Positions 35,317 through 44,154 of a stretch of DNA of 45,330 nt are shown in pieces. Every line of letters starts with the position of its first letter. Position 1 is the stretch's first letter. The notes under the pieces were generated by a model that made no database searches, was not told the origin of the DNA, and was given only the letters and a program-made list of their open reading frames with translations. The position numbers and the translations under genes are program-made. The stretch lies in NCBI RefSeq assembly GCF_000440115.1, contig NZ_ALMY01000057.1:1-45330 (forward strand). Direction: 5' to 3'. The DNA comes from Streptococcus suis YS56 (GTDB lineage Bacteria; Bacillota; Bacilli; Lactobacillales; Streptococcaceae).

Positions 35317-36012
35317 CTATTCTGAATACAAGGCCACTACAGCATCAATATCTGCTTGCTGGATACCATGATTGGAGCCAGCTGATTCCATGACGGATGT
35401 TTGACTATCGTCATGATCTAAACCAATGGCATGGCCCAATTCATGCTCAGCCGTATGGATGATTCGATCCATATCATAACCATATTGATCATTCAATAAA
35501 TAATAACTATTCAATCGTACCGTCACAGAACTATAATAATTGGTCAATAAATTTGTCGTTGAATTTGCCTCACCTGCTGCCTGGGTATTCCCATCATTCA
35601 TCTCTGTTGCAATAATATCGGCCTGACTTGGGTCACTTGTCATCACAAAAGTGAAGGCCCCTGTCGCATTCCAATTGGCAATAGCTGTTTCATAGGCAGC
35701 TACAAATGTTGGATTCTGGGTTTCAAGGTAAACAGTCGCAGTATTGCTTTCCCATCGACCATGATCGGCTGTATTGACCGTATCCGTCGTCAGGTGTTTA
35801 ATGGTATTAACACCTTCTTCAATCGTCACTTCTGACTGCCCTTTGACCATCAATTGCACTTCTTGAGCTAGAGTTTGTAACATCTGAGGCGCTGCTTCTT
35901 GCTGGAAATAAAACAATAGCCCCAAGCCACAAGCAATGATGACCATGGAAAGCCATACCAGACTCCAAAATATCCGCCAAATAAACTTAAAGAAATTAGT
36001 AATAAAAGACAT
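35317..36012 (-). CDS. membrane-anchored matrixin-like zinc metalloprotease
   Basis: A 231-residue M10A-type metalloprotease. One N-terminal membrane helix (about residues 15-36) places the rest outside the cell. The zinc site is HELGHAIGLDH (H190, E191, H194, H200), and the met-turn is in SVMESAG (M208), as in matrixins. There is no cysteine-switch propeptide. The region between the anchor and the catalytic domain (about 40-85) is short and helical. The substrate is unknown. The gene follows a GAGAGG site and leads into a small membrane protein gene after 9 bp. Secreted or surface metalloproteases of this size are found in several streptococci. Confidence 0.87.
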   Translation of the reverse strand: MSFITNFFKFIWRIFWSLVWLSMVIIACGLGLLFYFQQEAAPQMLQTLAQEVQLMVKGQSEVTIEEGVNTIKHLTTDTVNTADHGRWESNTATVYLETQNPTFVAAYETAIANWNATGAFTFVMTSDPSQADIIATEMNDGNTQAAGEANSTTNLLTNYYSSVTVRLNSYYLLNDQYGYDMDRIIHTAEHELGHAIGLDHDDSQTSVMESAGSNHGIQQADIDAVVALYSE

Positions 36013-36052
36013 ACACTATACCTCTCTCTCGAAATAGATTTCAGTATAGTGT
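36013..36052. repeat. inverted repeat flanking the metalloprotease start region
   Basis: ACACTATAC at 36013-36021 and its exact complement at 36044-36052 (22-base spacer). One arm touches the ATG at 36012, and the other contains a TATACT -10-like hexamer on the minus strand. It may be an operator. On the plus strand it resembles a terminator with a T-run, but no plus-strand gene feeds it. Confidence 0.5.
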
Positions 36053-36077
36053 TTTTTTCTGAAACTTTTCTTAAATT

Positions 36078-36854
36078 CTAGGACAATCTTTCTTCCAATT
36101 TGAAATCAATGGGCAGCCAAGCCAATACTTTTTCAATCTGTTGGTTCCAGTAATACCACTCATGTTTGCCAGGTCCGAAACTCGCTTCGATATCAAAGCC
36201 TAGCTCTTTCAGCTCTCCAACTGCCTTTTGATGACCTTCAAAGAGAAAATCTTCCTCACCACACCAGGCATAGAACTTGGTCTTCTTGTCCGATAATCGA
36301 CAAATATTGGTCAGAAGATTTGGATTTTCTGGGTCATCAACATCTCCAAACACACCTTTCCAATAGGCAGAACTACCTAATTCAAAGGCAGATGGACTGG
36401 AGAAATCAACTAGCAAGGCTCCTGAAAGTGAAGCTGCGTATGAAAAACGATTGGTCATCATGGCAATCTTAAAGGTTCCATAGCCCCCCATGGATAATCC
36501 AGCGATAAAATTCTTCTCACGTTTGTCTGACATATTGGGGAAAAATCGTTTGAGGACTTGAGGAAGCTCAATCGCAATAGCATCATAATAATTCATGCCA
36601 TAGGTGGTATTGGTGTACCAACCCTTGTCTGTATTGACCATGACAACGATTAGATTGGTATAACGTACTAGTCGTTCAATAGTTGATCGATTGAGCCAGG
36701 AATCTTGATTTCCTCCCATTCCATGCAACAAATACAAAACAGGAATGTCTTTATCATCAGGATTGTCCACACGATTGCGATCTGGATACAAGACCGTAAC
36801 CTGTCTAGACATATCCAATACTTCTGAATGGTATTCAATTTTCATTATTGCCAT
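36078..36854 (-). CDS. estA: EstA-type esterase (alpha/beta hydrolase)
   Basis: A 258-residue esterase of the esterase D/S-formylglutathione hydrolase-like family, called tributyrin esterase EstA in lactic streptococci. The fold landmarks are [17 protein letters not shown] near residues 38-54, the nucleophile elbow GLSMGGYGT near 119-127, and the late histidine in [10 protein letters not shown] near 232-241. There is no signal peptide. The ATG at 36854 has AAGGAG 7 bases upstream, and an in-frame codon at 36902 lies within the gap after rnjB. It follows rnjB by 59 bp and is probably co-transcribed, as in related streptococci. Confidence 0.88.
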   Translation of the reverse strand: MAIMKIEYHSEVLDMSRQVTVLYPDRNRVDNPDDKDIPVLYLLHGMGGNQDSWLNRSTIERLVRYTNLIVVMVNTDKGWYTNTTYGMNYYDAIAIELPQVLKRFFPNMSDKREKNFIAGLSMGGYGTFKIAMMTNRFSYAASLSGALLVDFSSPSAFELGSSAYWKGVFGDVDDPENPNLLTNICRLSDKKTKFYAWCGEEDFLFEGHQKAVGELKELGFDIEASFGPGKHEWYYWNQQIEKVLAWLPIDFKLEERLS

Positions 36855-36913
36855 AAATGTTCTCCTTATGGTAAAGAGCCTGAGTTCCCCTCGGCTCTTC
36901 ACAAACTATTCAC

Positions 36914-38575
36914 TTATTTTACTTCCATAATCACCGGCAAAATAGCTGGGCGACGTTTGGTCTGGTCGAATAGGAATTTCGCTAGATCATCGCGAACAGC
37001 ACTCTTGAGTTCTGTCCAATCAAAGCTATCCTTTGTAAAGTAGTTTTCTACCGTTGTATTCACTAATTCAGAAGCCTCACGCAAGATATCCTTGCTCTTC
37101 TTAACATAGACAAACCCACGCGTATTGACCTTGGCCTTGGAAATAATTTTCTTCTCACGGCGGTTGACAGTGATAGCAACGATAAAGATACCATCTTCTG
37201 AGAGGATTTTTCGGTCACGAAGGACAATATTTCCAACATCTCCCATGGCATTTCCGTCAATCATGACATCACCAGCAGGAACCGCTCCGCTATGGACAAA
37301 ATCACCATCTTCAAAAGCCATGACATCCCCACGCTTGACGATGATAATATTTTCTGGGAACATGCCGATTTCAAGCGCAGCCTTGGCATGAGCATCTAGC
37401 TGACGGTACTCCCCTTGAACTGGGAAGAGGTACTTAGGACGGAGGATATTGAGCATGAGCTGCAAATCGCGCGCATTACCATGACCAGACACACGCAGGT
37501 TTTTGGTAATAGATTTGACCGTTCCACCAGCCTTGTAAATCAAGTTTTCGACACGAGCCACCACTGCTTCTTTAGAAACGCTTGGTGTGGTAACAATGTA
37601 AACCAAATCTCCGTCCTTGATTTCAACATAACGGTGGCGACCAATAGCCATCTTGCGAAGACCATTCAAGGGTTCACCCATACGACCGGTTTCCAAGATA
37701 ATCAATTCATGGTCTTCATACTTGCCCATATCCTTTGGTTTAACCAATAGGCGTTCGCTAACCAAACGCAGTTTTTTCAATTGGATAGCGGTACGGACAA
37801 TATTTTCTACATCATGTCCTGTCAATACGACACGACGACCAGTTGCTTCTGCCGCATCAAAAATCTGTTGAATACGTACAATATTGCTGGCAACTGCAGC
37901 CACGATGACACGCCCCTCACAGTCTGCAATGGTGTTGAAAATTTCTTCACCCGCTTCATGCATACTAGCTGACTGCACATTGCTATCGGCATTAGCCGAG
38001 TCGGATAAGAGGGCCAAAACTCCTTCAGAGCCAATTTCTGCCAAACGACCAAAGTCCGTACGATAGAATTTATCTGCAGCCTGGTCAAATTTGAAATCAC
38101 CTGTGTAGACGATATTTCCTTGGTCCGTCTTGACAACAATCCCCAAACTTTCTGGAATAGAGTGAGTTGTTTTAAAGAAGGAAACTACTGAATCCCCGAA
38201 GTCAATCTCCGTTTCCGCATTGATAATATGGAAATCATTAAATTTCTTGGTTGCATTATTCCCTTTGACAATTAATTTTGCCAATTCAATGGTCAAATGT
38301 GACCCAAAAACAGGTACTTTTACTTTCTCTAAAAGATAGGGTAAAGCACCAATCGAATCTGCATGTCCATGTGTCAAAAAGACCCCAGCCACACGGTGCT
38401 TGTTTTCTTCCAAATAATCAAAGTTGGGAACAACCACATCGACACCAAGTTGCTCATTTTCTGGATACTTAGCTCCCGCATCCAAGACAAAAATATGCTC
38501 ATTTACTTCGGCAATATAGAGGTTTTTTCCGTTTTCACGTACCCCACCGAGAGCCATGATTTTTATGCTACTCAT
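36914..38575 (-). CDS. rnjB: ribonuclease J2
   Basis: A 553-residue metallo-beta-lactamase/beta-CASP ribonuclease involved in mRNA and rRNA processing. The metal motif reads HGHADS (69-74) where active RNase J1 has HxHxDH. The loss of the last histidine is typical of the weakly active J2 paralogue, which works in a complex with J1. The beta-CASP domain (GRVIVAAVASNIVRIQQI) and the late SGHGN motif are present. The ATG at 38575 has AAAGGAG upstream, and the in-frame codon at 38647 has none. Its promoter lies about 190 bp upstream. Confidence 0.92.
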   Translation of the reverse strand: MSSIKIMALGGVRENGKNLYIAEVNEHIFVLDAGAKYPENEQLGVDVVVPNFDYLEENKHRVAGVFLTHGHADSIGALPYLLEKVKVPVFGSHLTIELAKLIVKGNNATKKFNDFHIINAETEIDFGDSVVSFFKTTHSIPESLGIVVKTDQGNIVYTGDFKFDQAADKFYRTDFGRLAEIGSEGVLALLSDSANADSNVQSASMHEAGEEIFNTIADCEGRVIVAAVASNIVRIQQIFDAAEATGRRVVLTGHDVENIVRTAIQLKKLRLVSERLLVKPKDMGKYEDHELIILETGRMGEPLNGLRKMAIGRHRYVEIKDGDLVYIVTTPSVSKEAVVARVENLIYKAGGTVKSITKNLRVSGHGNARDLQLMLNILRPKYLFPVQGEYRQLDAHAKAALEIGMFPENIIIVKRGDVMAFEDGDFVHSGAVPAGDVMIDGNAMGDVGNIVLRDRKILSEDGIFIVAITVNRREKKIISKAKVNTRGFVYVKKSKDILREASELVNTTVENYFTKDSFDWTELKSAVRDDLAKFLFDQTKRRPAILPVIMEVK

Positions 38576-38763
38576 TATTTCTCCTTTTTGGGACATCCCA
38601 CAGGTGTCCTCTAGTTTTTTCTTACCAACGGTCCTTGGGAGTTCCAAGTCGAATTACAGTCTGCTATGTCGGAGCTCTATTTGCAAAAGACACACTTTGG
38701 TTCAAAATTTATTCAACCATCAAAGCAACTTTTAATAGAATTTCCTAAATAGCTATCGCTTCT

Positions 38764-38792
38764 ATTATACATTTTTTCAAGAAAATTTACAA
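38764..38792 (-). promoter_or_regulatory. promoter of rnjB with a roughly 180-nt leader
   Basis: TTGTAA, a 17-bp spacer and a perfect TATAAT on the minus strand. The leader from about 38757 to 38576 contains a small GGACA/TGTCC hairpin close to the start codon. The rest of the 366-bp gap to the restriction gene holds only that gene's terminator. Confidence 0.65.
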
Positions 38793-38884
38793 AAACTCTG
38801 CTAAAATTCAACAGAGCTCACATCATATTAAATTCTAGTTACAGTTTGGTATTAAGATATCGATTCTTATTAAAATTTAAGACA

Positions 38885-38913
38885 TATTAAAAGTCTGGAT
38901 TGCTCCAGACTTT
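38885..38913 (-). terminator. terminator of the HaeIII-like restriction gene
   Basis: A perfect 10-bp stem (AAAGTCTGGA and its complement, 4-base loop; arms 38904-38913 and 38890-38899) lies just after the stop codon on the minus strand. The trailing T-run is short. Confidence 0.8.
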
Positions 38914-38941
38914 AGTCAAACAGATTGCCGTATGTCGATAA

Positions 38942-39925
38942 TCAATCTTCCCAATACTCTTCAACATTTGTCACACTCTGAGGGATACCAATTAACTGAA
39001 TATCAAATTTTAAGGAAGGTTCCACTCTCGAAGAGGCATTATGAATACGGAAACTGATGGACCAACCATTATCCATAATCAACTCCAGAGTATTTTTAGA
39101 ACCTCTCTTGTAGTCTAAAGAGAAAATTCTTGTTGGTAAAACAGTTGACAAGCCCTTAACCCTTGTCTTTGGACGAATGGTTTGATAATTGATAGATAAG
39201 GTATCATTTAAGTTGAATGCTTGAACAATCGTTTTCCGTTCCTTATCCTTTGCGATGACTTTATAAAAATCTTTTCGTCCTAGTAGATACTCAATTAGAA
39301 GTTTGGGGACATCCTGATCTTGCTCGTATAGACGAAGCAACTCAAATTTAAAAGCTTCAAGAACAGGTAAATAAATTTCCACTTCTTTATTTTCAAACAT
39401 GGTCCACTTATGCTGCTCAGCTTTATCCAGGTGCTTGGTTTCATCCCTCAAAATTGCTAACCTAGTGAATACAGGCTTGATGGCTTCAAAGTAATCTCTA
39501 GAAACTGGAAGTCCCAACCATTTCATACCAAAATCTATATCATTGGATAGCCTAGAATGTTTTAGGGCGTGATGATTATGTTTACAAGAAATCCCAATCT
39601 CCCAATCAGTTTCACCTTTGATAAATACAATATCCCTAACATCACCATCTCCACCACTTTTATCAACTAAAATGGATAAGGTTACTAATTCCTGACCATT
39701 AGACAGATTGGGTTCTGCCTTTAAAATAGTAGTTAGACTTGCCTTAGCAGCTTGGAACATATCTTCTTGTAAAACGCTATCTAATTTTTGGAAATTATCC
39801 CGTGCAGTTAGATAGGCCTTGCTCTCTTCAATTTCACATCTCATACCCAATTCTGTCAAAGCCTTGTAAAAAGTTGTAATACAAGCATATTCAAATCCTT
39901 TTCCTTGTACTGTCTGCTTAGCCAT
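38942..39925 (-). CDS. HaeIII-like type II restriction endonuclease
   Basis: A 327-residue protein resembling the HaeIII restriction endonuclease family, starting with the GKGFEYACITTFYKAL type N-terminus. A central GDVRDIVFIKG...WEIGISCKHNHHALKHSRLS segment is visible (about residues 120-155), where D...E-x-(S/C)xK fits a PD-(D/E)xK nuclease core. If the family call is right, the target is GGCC. The ATG at 39925 has AGGAG 7 bases upstream, and an in-frame codon at 39985 has no site. It diverges from the partner methyltransferase across a 112-bp promoter region and is followed by its own terminator. Confidence 0.78.
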   Translation of the reverse strand: MAKQTVQGKGFEYACITTFYKALTELGMRCEIEESKAYLTARDNFQKLDSVLQEDMFQAAKASLTTILKAEPNLSNGQELVTLSILVDKSGGDGDVRDIVFIKGETDWEIGISCKHNHHALKHSRLSNDIDFGMKWLGLPVSRDYFEAIKPVFTRLAILRDETKHLDKAEQHKWTMFENKEVEIYLPVLEAFKFELLRLYEQDQDVPKLLIEYLLGRKDFYKVIAKDKERKTIVQAFNLNDTLSINYQTIRPKTRVKGLSTVLPTRIFSLDYKRGSKNTLELIMDNGWSISFRIHNASSRVEPSLKFDIQLIGIPQSVTNVEEYWED

Positions 39926-39998
39926 TCTACTACTCCTATATATTTTTACTACCTTTATTATCCCACAATAGTTTCTACTGGCCAAGTTTATTTTTTTT

Positions 39999-40018
39999 TG
40001 TTATACTTGTAAAGTATA
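39999..40018 (+). promoter_or_regulatory. methyltransferase promoter overlapped by a palindrome
   Basis: TGTTATACT (39999-40007) is an extended -10 box about 31 bp before the methyltransferase ATG. The palindrome TATACTTGTAAAGTATA (40002-40018, 7-bp arms, 3-base centre) covers this box and the likely start site, a typical place for a repressor. Confidence 0.5.
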
Positions 40019-40037
40019 TATTCAGTTGGGAGTTCTT

Positions 40038-41273
40038 ATGAAAAAAACAAACAAGCAATTTATATCTTCATCCACCTTCACTGTAGAAGAGATTGAAGAA
40101 ATATTACAAGCTAAAATCAAAGAAGAAACTCAAAAAGTCGAAGATGCCATTACTCAAGAGGAAAAAGATAAGGAACAAGCTGTTATTGATACTATTCAAT
40201 ACGATGAAAGCAAAATCAATATTGTTTCCCTCTTTAGTGGCTGTGGTGGACTTGATTTAGGTGTCGAATTAGCTGGTCTTGTTGCTCAGTACGGTCAAGA
40301 AAAAGCTTATCAACTGTTCCAATCAAAGTTGTCCTATGATAGTCACAGAAACAAGCTTATCAATTTCATTTTTTCAAATGATTTATTTGAATCAGCAAAT
40401 CAGTCTTACCTAAAAAACTTCCCTGATACGACTTACAAAAGTTCTAAAAATATCCAAAAAGTTTCCCTTTTTCCAAAATCCAATATCATTCTTGGAGGAT
40501 TTCCTTGTCCAGGCTTTAGTGTTGCAGGTCCACGCTTGCTTGATGATGAGCGTAACTTCTTATACATTCATTACATCCGTGCACTCATGCAGTCAAAACC
40601 TGAGTTCTTTATTGCAGAAAATGTTAAAGGTCTAATGACACTCGGAAAAGGAAAAGTGCTAGAACAAATTACAGAAGACTTTGCAGCCGCTGGCTATGTC
40701 GTTACTGCTCACCTTGTAAACGCACGAGATTATGGAGTTCCACAATTAAGAGAACGTGTTTTCATTATTGGTGTAAGAAAAGATATTCAGAAAAAATTCA
40801 ACTATGTCTATCAACTGCCACCAGCAACACACGGTCCAGATAAAGAAGCATATGTCACACTCAAAGATGCCATCGGAGATTTACCTCTTGAGCCGAGCGA
40901 TGTCTTCGATTCAACATATTCTTCTATGTACATGAGCCGAAACCGTAAGAAAACATGGGAAGAGCAAAGCTTTACAATCCAAGCCAGCGCTAGACAGGCA
41001 CCCCAGCATCCCCACGGATTACCTATGAAAAAAATAGACAAGGAAACATGGGTATTTCAAGGAAACCATAATCGTAGACTATCTGTCAGAGAATGTGCTC
41101 GCATTCAAACCTTTCCGGATTGGTTTGAATTTTCTAACGGAAATAAAGGAAATGTGACAGAGAACCATCGATTAAATGAACAATATAAGCAAATAGGAAA
41201 TGCTGTACCTGTTATGCTGGCTGAAAAAATTGCCAGACCTATTGTCGAATTTTACTACAAAAATCTACTATAA
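40038..41273 (+). CDS. DNA cytosine-5 methyltransferase (HaeIII-like system)
   Basis: A 411-residue 5-methylcytosine methyltransferase protecting the sites of the divergent endonuclease. AdoMet motif I is SLFSGCGGLDLG (64-75), the catalytic PC is GGFPCPGFS (C157), motif VI is ENVKG (195-199), QLRER is at 236-240, and the final GNAVPVMLA motif is near 391. A charged helical extension of about 60 residues precedes motif I, and about 50 extra residues lie between motifs I and III. The ATG at 40038 follows a GGGAG site, and a TTG at 40026 is less likely. AT-rich base use suggests acquisition together with the endonuclease. Confidence 0.92.
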   Translation: MKKTNKQFISSSTFTVEEIEEILQAKIKEETQKVEDAITQEEKDKEQAVIDTIQYDESKINIVSLFSGCGGLDLGVELAGLVAQYGQEKAYQLFQSKLSYDSHRNKLINFIFSNDLFESANQSYLKNFPDTTYKSSKNIQKVSLFPKSNIILGGFPCPGFSVAGPRLLDDERNFLYIHYIRALMQSKPEFFIAENVKGLMTLGKGKVLEQITEDFAAAGYVVTAHLVNARDYGVPQLRERVFIIGVRKDIQKKFNYVYQLPPATHGPDKEAYVTLKDAIGDLPLEPSDVFDSTYSSMYMSRNRKKTWEEQSFTIQASARQAPQHPHGLPMKKIDKETWVFQGNHNRRLSVRECARIQTFPDWFEFSNGNKGNVTENHRLNEQYKQIGNAVPVMLAEKIARPIVEFYYKNLL

Positions 41274-41278
41274 AAAAC

Positions 41279-41306
41279 AAGAATCCTGACCAAACACAGG
41301 ATTCTT
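41279..41306. terminator. bidirectional terminator between the methyltransferase and the tryptophan importer
   Basis: A perfect 10-bp stem (AAGAATCCTG and its complement, 8-base loop), with a T-rich run on the plus side and an A-rich run before it that gives Ts on the minus strand. Confidence 0.85.
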
Positions 41307-41337
41307 TCTTTATCTTTATTGACACATAAACCTCAAA

Positions 41338-42096
41338 CTAATCAAACAACTTGTAATAATCTTCCAGTTTCATCTTGGATTTTTCCTCTGCTGTTTGGTC
41401 CTGAATAATCTGACCATTTTTCATGACAATCAAGCGATTGCCGTGACGGAGAGCATCTTCCATTTGATGAGTGACCATGAGAGCCGTCATTCCCTTGGTC
41501 GCAATCAATTCATCCGTTAACTGCATCAAGGATTGACTGGTTTTGGGGTCAAGGGCTGCGGTATGCTCATCCAAGAGTAAAAGTTCAGGCTGTTTCAAAC
41601 TCGCCATCAACAAACTCAATGCCTGGCGTTGACCACCTGATAAGAGACCTGCTGGCGTATCCAGATGTTTTTCCAGACCATTTCCCACTCTCGGCAGAAG
41701 CTGGGTAAATTCTTCGGTCTGTTGGGCCAATCTGCGTGGCACCAAGCCCCGTCCCTCGCCACGATACTTAGCGATAAGCAGGTTTTCTGCTACCGTCATC
41801 CGCGGAGCTGTTCCCATTTTAGGGTCTTGGAAAACACGGGCCAGATACTTGGCACGCTTTTCTGCAGGCCAATTGGTCACGTCCTCACCAAGAATATGGA
41901 CCGAACCACTAGTCAAGGGTAGGGTTCCAGCAATGACATTAAAGAGGGTTGACTTCCCAGCACCATTTCCACCCAAAATGGTAATAAAATCACCTTGGTA
42001 GATGGTCAAATTGACATTGTCCAAAATCACACGTTCTTCATCAAAACCGTTTGTCACCACCTTGGTGGCATTTTTTAATTCAACAATTGCATTCAT
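41338..42096 (-). CDS. tryptophan-type ABC importer, ATPase subunit
   Basis: A 252-residue ABC ATPase with GGNGAGKST (about 40-48), a Q-loop in FQDPKMGT, the signature LLSGGQRQALSLLMA, Walker B LLLLDEHTAALD and an H-loop in VTHQM. Note Glu-His after the Walker B Asp (LDEHTAALD), usual for this COG1101 branch. It is the third gene of a trpX-trpY-trpZ-type operon and powers the permease. It overlaps the permease gene by 4 bp (ATGA), and the AAAGGAG site is about 13 bases upstream, so coupling is likely. Confidence 0.88.
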   Translation of the reverse strand: MNAIVELKNATKVVTNGFDEERVILDNVNLTIYQGDFITILGGNGAGKSTLFNVIAGTLPLTSGSVHILGEDVTNWPAEKRAKYLARVFQDPKMGTAPRMTVAENLLIAKYRGEGRGLVPRRLAQQTEEFTQLLPRVGNGLEKHLDTPAGLLSGGQRQALSLLMASLKQPELLLLDEHTAALDPKTSQSLMQLTDELIATKGMTALMVTHQMEDALRHGNRLIVMKNGQIIQDQTAEEKSKMKLEDYYKLFD

Positions 42097-42959
42097 CGTG
42101 ACAGGCTGGCTCCTTTCAGAAGTTTATTTTTCAGCTCAGGAACCATGAGGCAGACCGCCAAAATCATGGCCGAGAAGATACGGAGGTAGCTGGTATTGAT
42201 ACCGAGGGAAATGACCACCAAAATTAAAAACTGATAGAAAATCGCTCCGACAACAATGGCCAAGAATCGTTCTAACATAGTCAGGTTTCCATACAAGACC
42301 TCACCGATTATCAGACTAGCCATACCGACCACGATGACCCCAATACCACGCGACACATCCGCATAGCCTTCTTGTTGGGCAATCAAGGCACCCGCAAGAG
42401 CGATGATGCCATTGGAGAGGACTAAGCCTAGCAATTCCATTCGACTAGTATTGATACCAAAACTGCGAGCCATATCTGGATTATCACCCGTTGCAATAAA
42501 GGCCTGCCCAAGTCGGGTATAAAGGAAGAATATCAAACAAGCAATGACTAGAGCAATACTGCCCAGACCAAGCAAGAGACCATTCACCTGCTCTGAAAAT
42601 GGAAGCAAGTCCTGTAAACGACTAGTATTTAACAAGCCTAAATTTGCCCGGCCCATGATAAAGAGAATGATGGAGTGGCAGGAAGACATCACTAAAATAC
42701 CAGCCAAAAGTGTAGGGATTTTCCCCTTGGTATATAACAAGCCTGTAACCAAGCCTGCCATGCACCCTGCCAATACAGCTGCCAAAGTTGCCAAAACAGG
42801 ATGAACTCCCTGAGTGAGCAAGGTAACAGCAACTGCACCACCTAGAGGGAAAGAGCCTTCGGTCGTCATATCAGGAAAATTCAGAATCCGAAAGGTAACG
42901 AATATTCCCAAACCTAGTACAGCCCATAAAAGAGCCTGTGAAACTGTTGATACAATCAT
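42093..42959 (-). CDS. tryptophan-type ABC importer, permease subunit
   Basis: A 288-residue permease of the ABC_sub_bind-associated (LivH-like) group, with about eight hydrophobic segments. A characteristic TTEGSFPLGGAVAV stretch lies near residue 32 and GDNPDMARSFGIN near 155, as in branched-chain and nucleoside permease relatives. It forms the channel for the ligand delivered by the TrpX-like protein. AAAGGAAA precedes the ATG. It lies 22 bp after the binding-protein gene and overlaps the ATPase gene. T-box control upstream points to tryptophan or a precursor as the ligand. Confidence 0.88.
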   Translation of the reverse strand: MIVSTVSQALLWAVLGLGIFVTFRILNFPDMTTEGSFPLGGAVAVTLLTQGVHPVLATLAAVLAGCMAGLVTGLLYTKGKIPTLLAGILVMSSCHSIILFIMGRANLGLLNTSRLQDLLPFSEQVNGLLLGLGSIALVIACLIFFLYTRLGQAFIATGDNPDMARSFGINTSRMELLGLVLSNGIIALAGALIAQQEGYADVSRGIGVIVVGMASLIIGEVLYGNLTMLERFLAIVVGAIFYQFLILVVISLGINTSYLRIFSAMILAVCLMVPELKNKLLKGASLSR

Positions 42960-42981
42960 ATTTTTCCTTTTCTCTTATCTC

Positions 42982-43983
42982 TTATTCGATAACCTTGCTT
43001 GCTTTACTAATCACGTCATCTGACAAGGTAATTCCTAATTCTTTAGCAACTTTTTGGTTAACGACAACGGTTCCTTCGTTAAAGATTTGTACAGGTGTAT
43101 CCGCTGGATTGACACCATCAAGAATTTTCGCAGCCATCTTACCAGTTGCCACACCCAAGTCATATTGGCTAAGGGTAACAGATGCGATACCTCCACCTTC
43201 TACCATATCTTCTACGCTGGTGAAAATCGGAGTTTTGGTTTTATTTGCCACAGATACGACAGTTGAAAATGCTGAGGCAACTGTGTTATCTACTGGTGTA
43301 AAGAGAACATCTGCTTTACTACTTGCGACCTCTACTGTCGCTGCAATTTCATTACTAGAAGCAACTGCATATTCAAGAACAGTATAGCCAGCCTCTTCTG
43401 CTGCTGTCTTAAATTCCGCTACTTGAATTTTTGAATTGTCCTCGTTTGAAGAGTAGAGGACACCGATTGTTTTTACATCTGGTGTGATTTCTTTGATGAG
43501 TGAAACAGCGTCCGCAACTGGTGTTTGGTCAGATACCCCTGTGATGTTGCCACCAGGATTTTTCAAGTCTGTCACCAAGTTTGCACCAACTGGGTCCGTT
43601 ACAGCCCCCATGATAATGGGTAATTCTGTGGTTGCATTGGCAAGACCTTGTGCAGCAGGTGTTGCGATACCAATCAATAATTCATTGCCATTGTCCACCA
43701 GTTTTTTACTCATGGTTTGAACTTGGGACTGGTCAGCCTCAGCATTCATAAAATCAATCTCCAGATTATCCGTCGTTGAATAGCCCCCTTCTTCTAGTCC
43801 AGCCTTAATTCCCTTGTAAATCTCATCTAGTGAATCATGCGTCACAAACTGCAGAACCCCAATTTTAACTTTTTCAGAGCTAGCAGACTGACTACTCTGC
43901 TCTTTTTGCGTCAAAAACAGGGCAGCAACTACCATCACAGTAAGGGCAACAATTGTAGCAAGTAAGTTTTTGTTTTTCAACAT
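42982..43983 (-). CDS. trpX: tryptophan-type ABC importer, substrate-binding protein
   Basis: A 333-residue periplasmic-binding-like protein of the ABC_sub_bind family (COG2984). There is an N-terminal hydrophobic segment (about residues 8-24) followed by the domain start EKVKIGVLQFVTHDSLDEI. No lipobox cysteine follows the hydrophobic segment, so it may stay anchored by an uncleaved helix. The ATG at 43983 is chosen, with AAAGGAG 7 bases upstream; the ATG at 43989 is only one base from that site. It is the first gene of the importer operon, behind a T-box with a TGG specifier, which matches the trpXYZ systems described in streptococci. Confidence 0.87.
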   Translation of the reverse strand: MLKNKNLLATIVALTVMVVAALFLTQKEQSSQSASSEKVKIGVLQFVTHDSLDEIYKGIKAGLEEGGYSTTDNLEIDFMNAEADQSQVQTMSKKLVDNGNELLIGIATPAAQGLANATTELPIIMGAVTDPVGANLVTDLKNPGGNITGVSDQTPVADAVSLIKEITPDVKTIGVLYSSNEDNSKIQVAEFKTAAEEAGYTVLEYAVASSNEIAATVEVASSKADVLFTPVDNTVASAFSTVVSVANKTKTPIFTSVEDMVEGGGIASVTLSQYDLGVATGKMAAKILDGVNPADTPVQIFNEGTVVVNQKVAKELGITLSDDVISKASKVIE

Positions 43984-44154
43984 ATTCATTCTCCTTTAAA
44001 AATACACACTATCCAATCTCTACGTCATCACTATTTTATTCCACCATCGCCATCGTTTCATCTTGATTACCTCATATTATCTACCATAGTCAAAGTAGAA
44101 TGTCATTATCTGTATACCGTTTTTTTCAATTGAACAACAGTCTACAAAGACAAG

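Noticed and set aside
36013..36060. Plus-strand terminator (inverted repeat and T-run)
   Set aside because: No plus-strand gene lies upstream within several kilobases; the long loop and its place at a minus-strand promoter fit an operator better.
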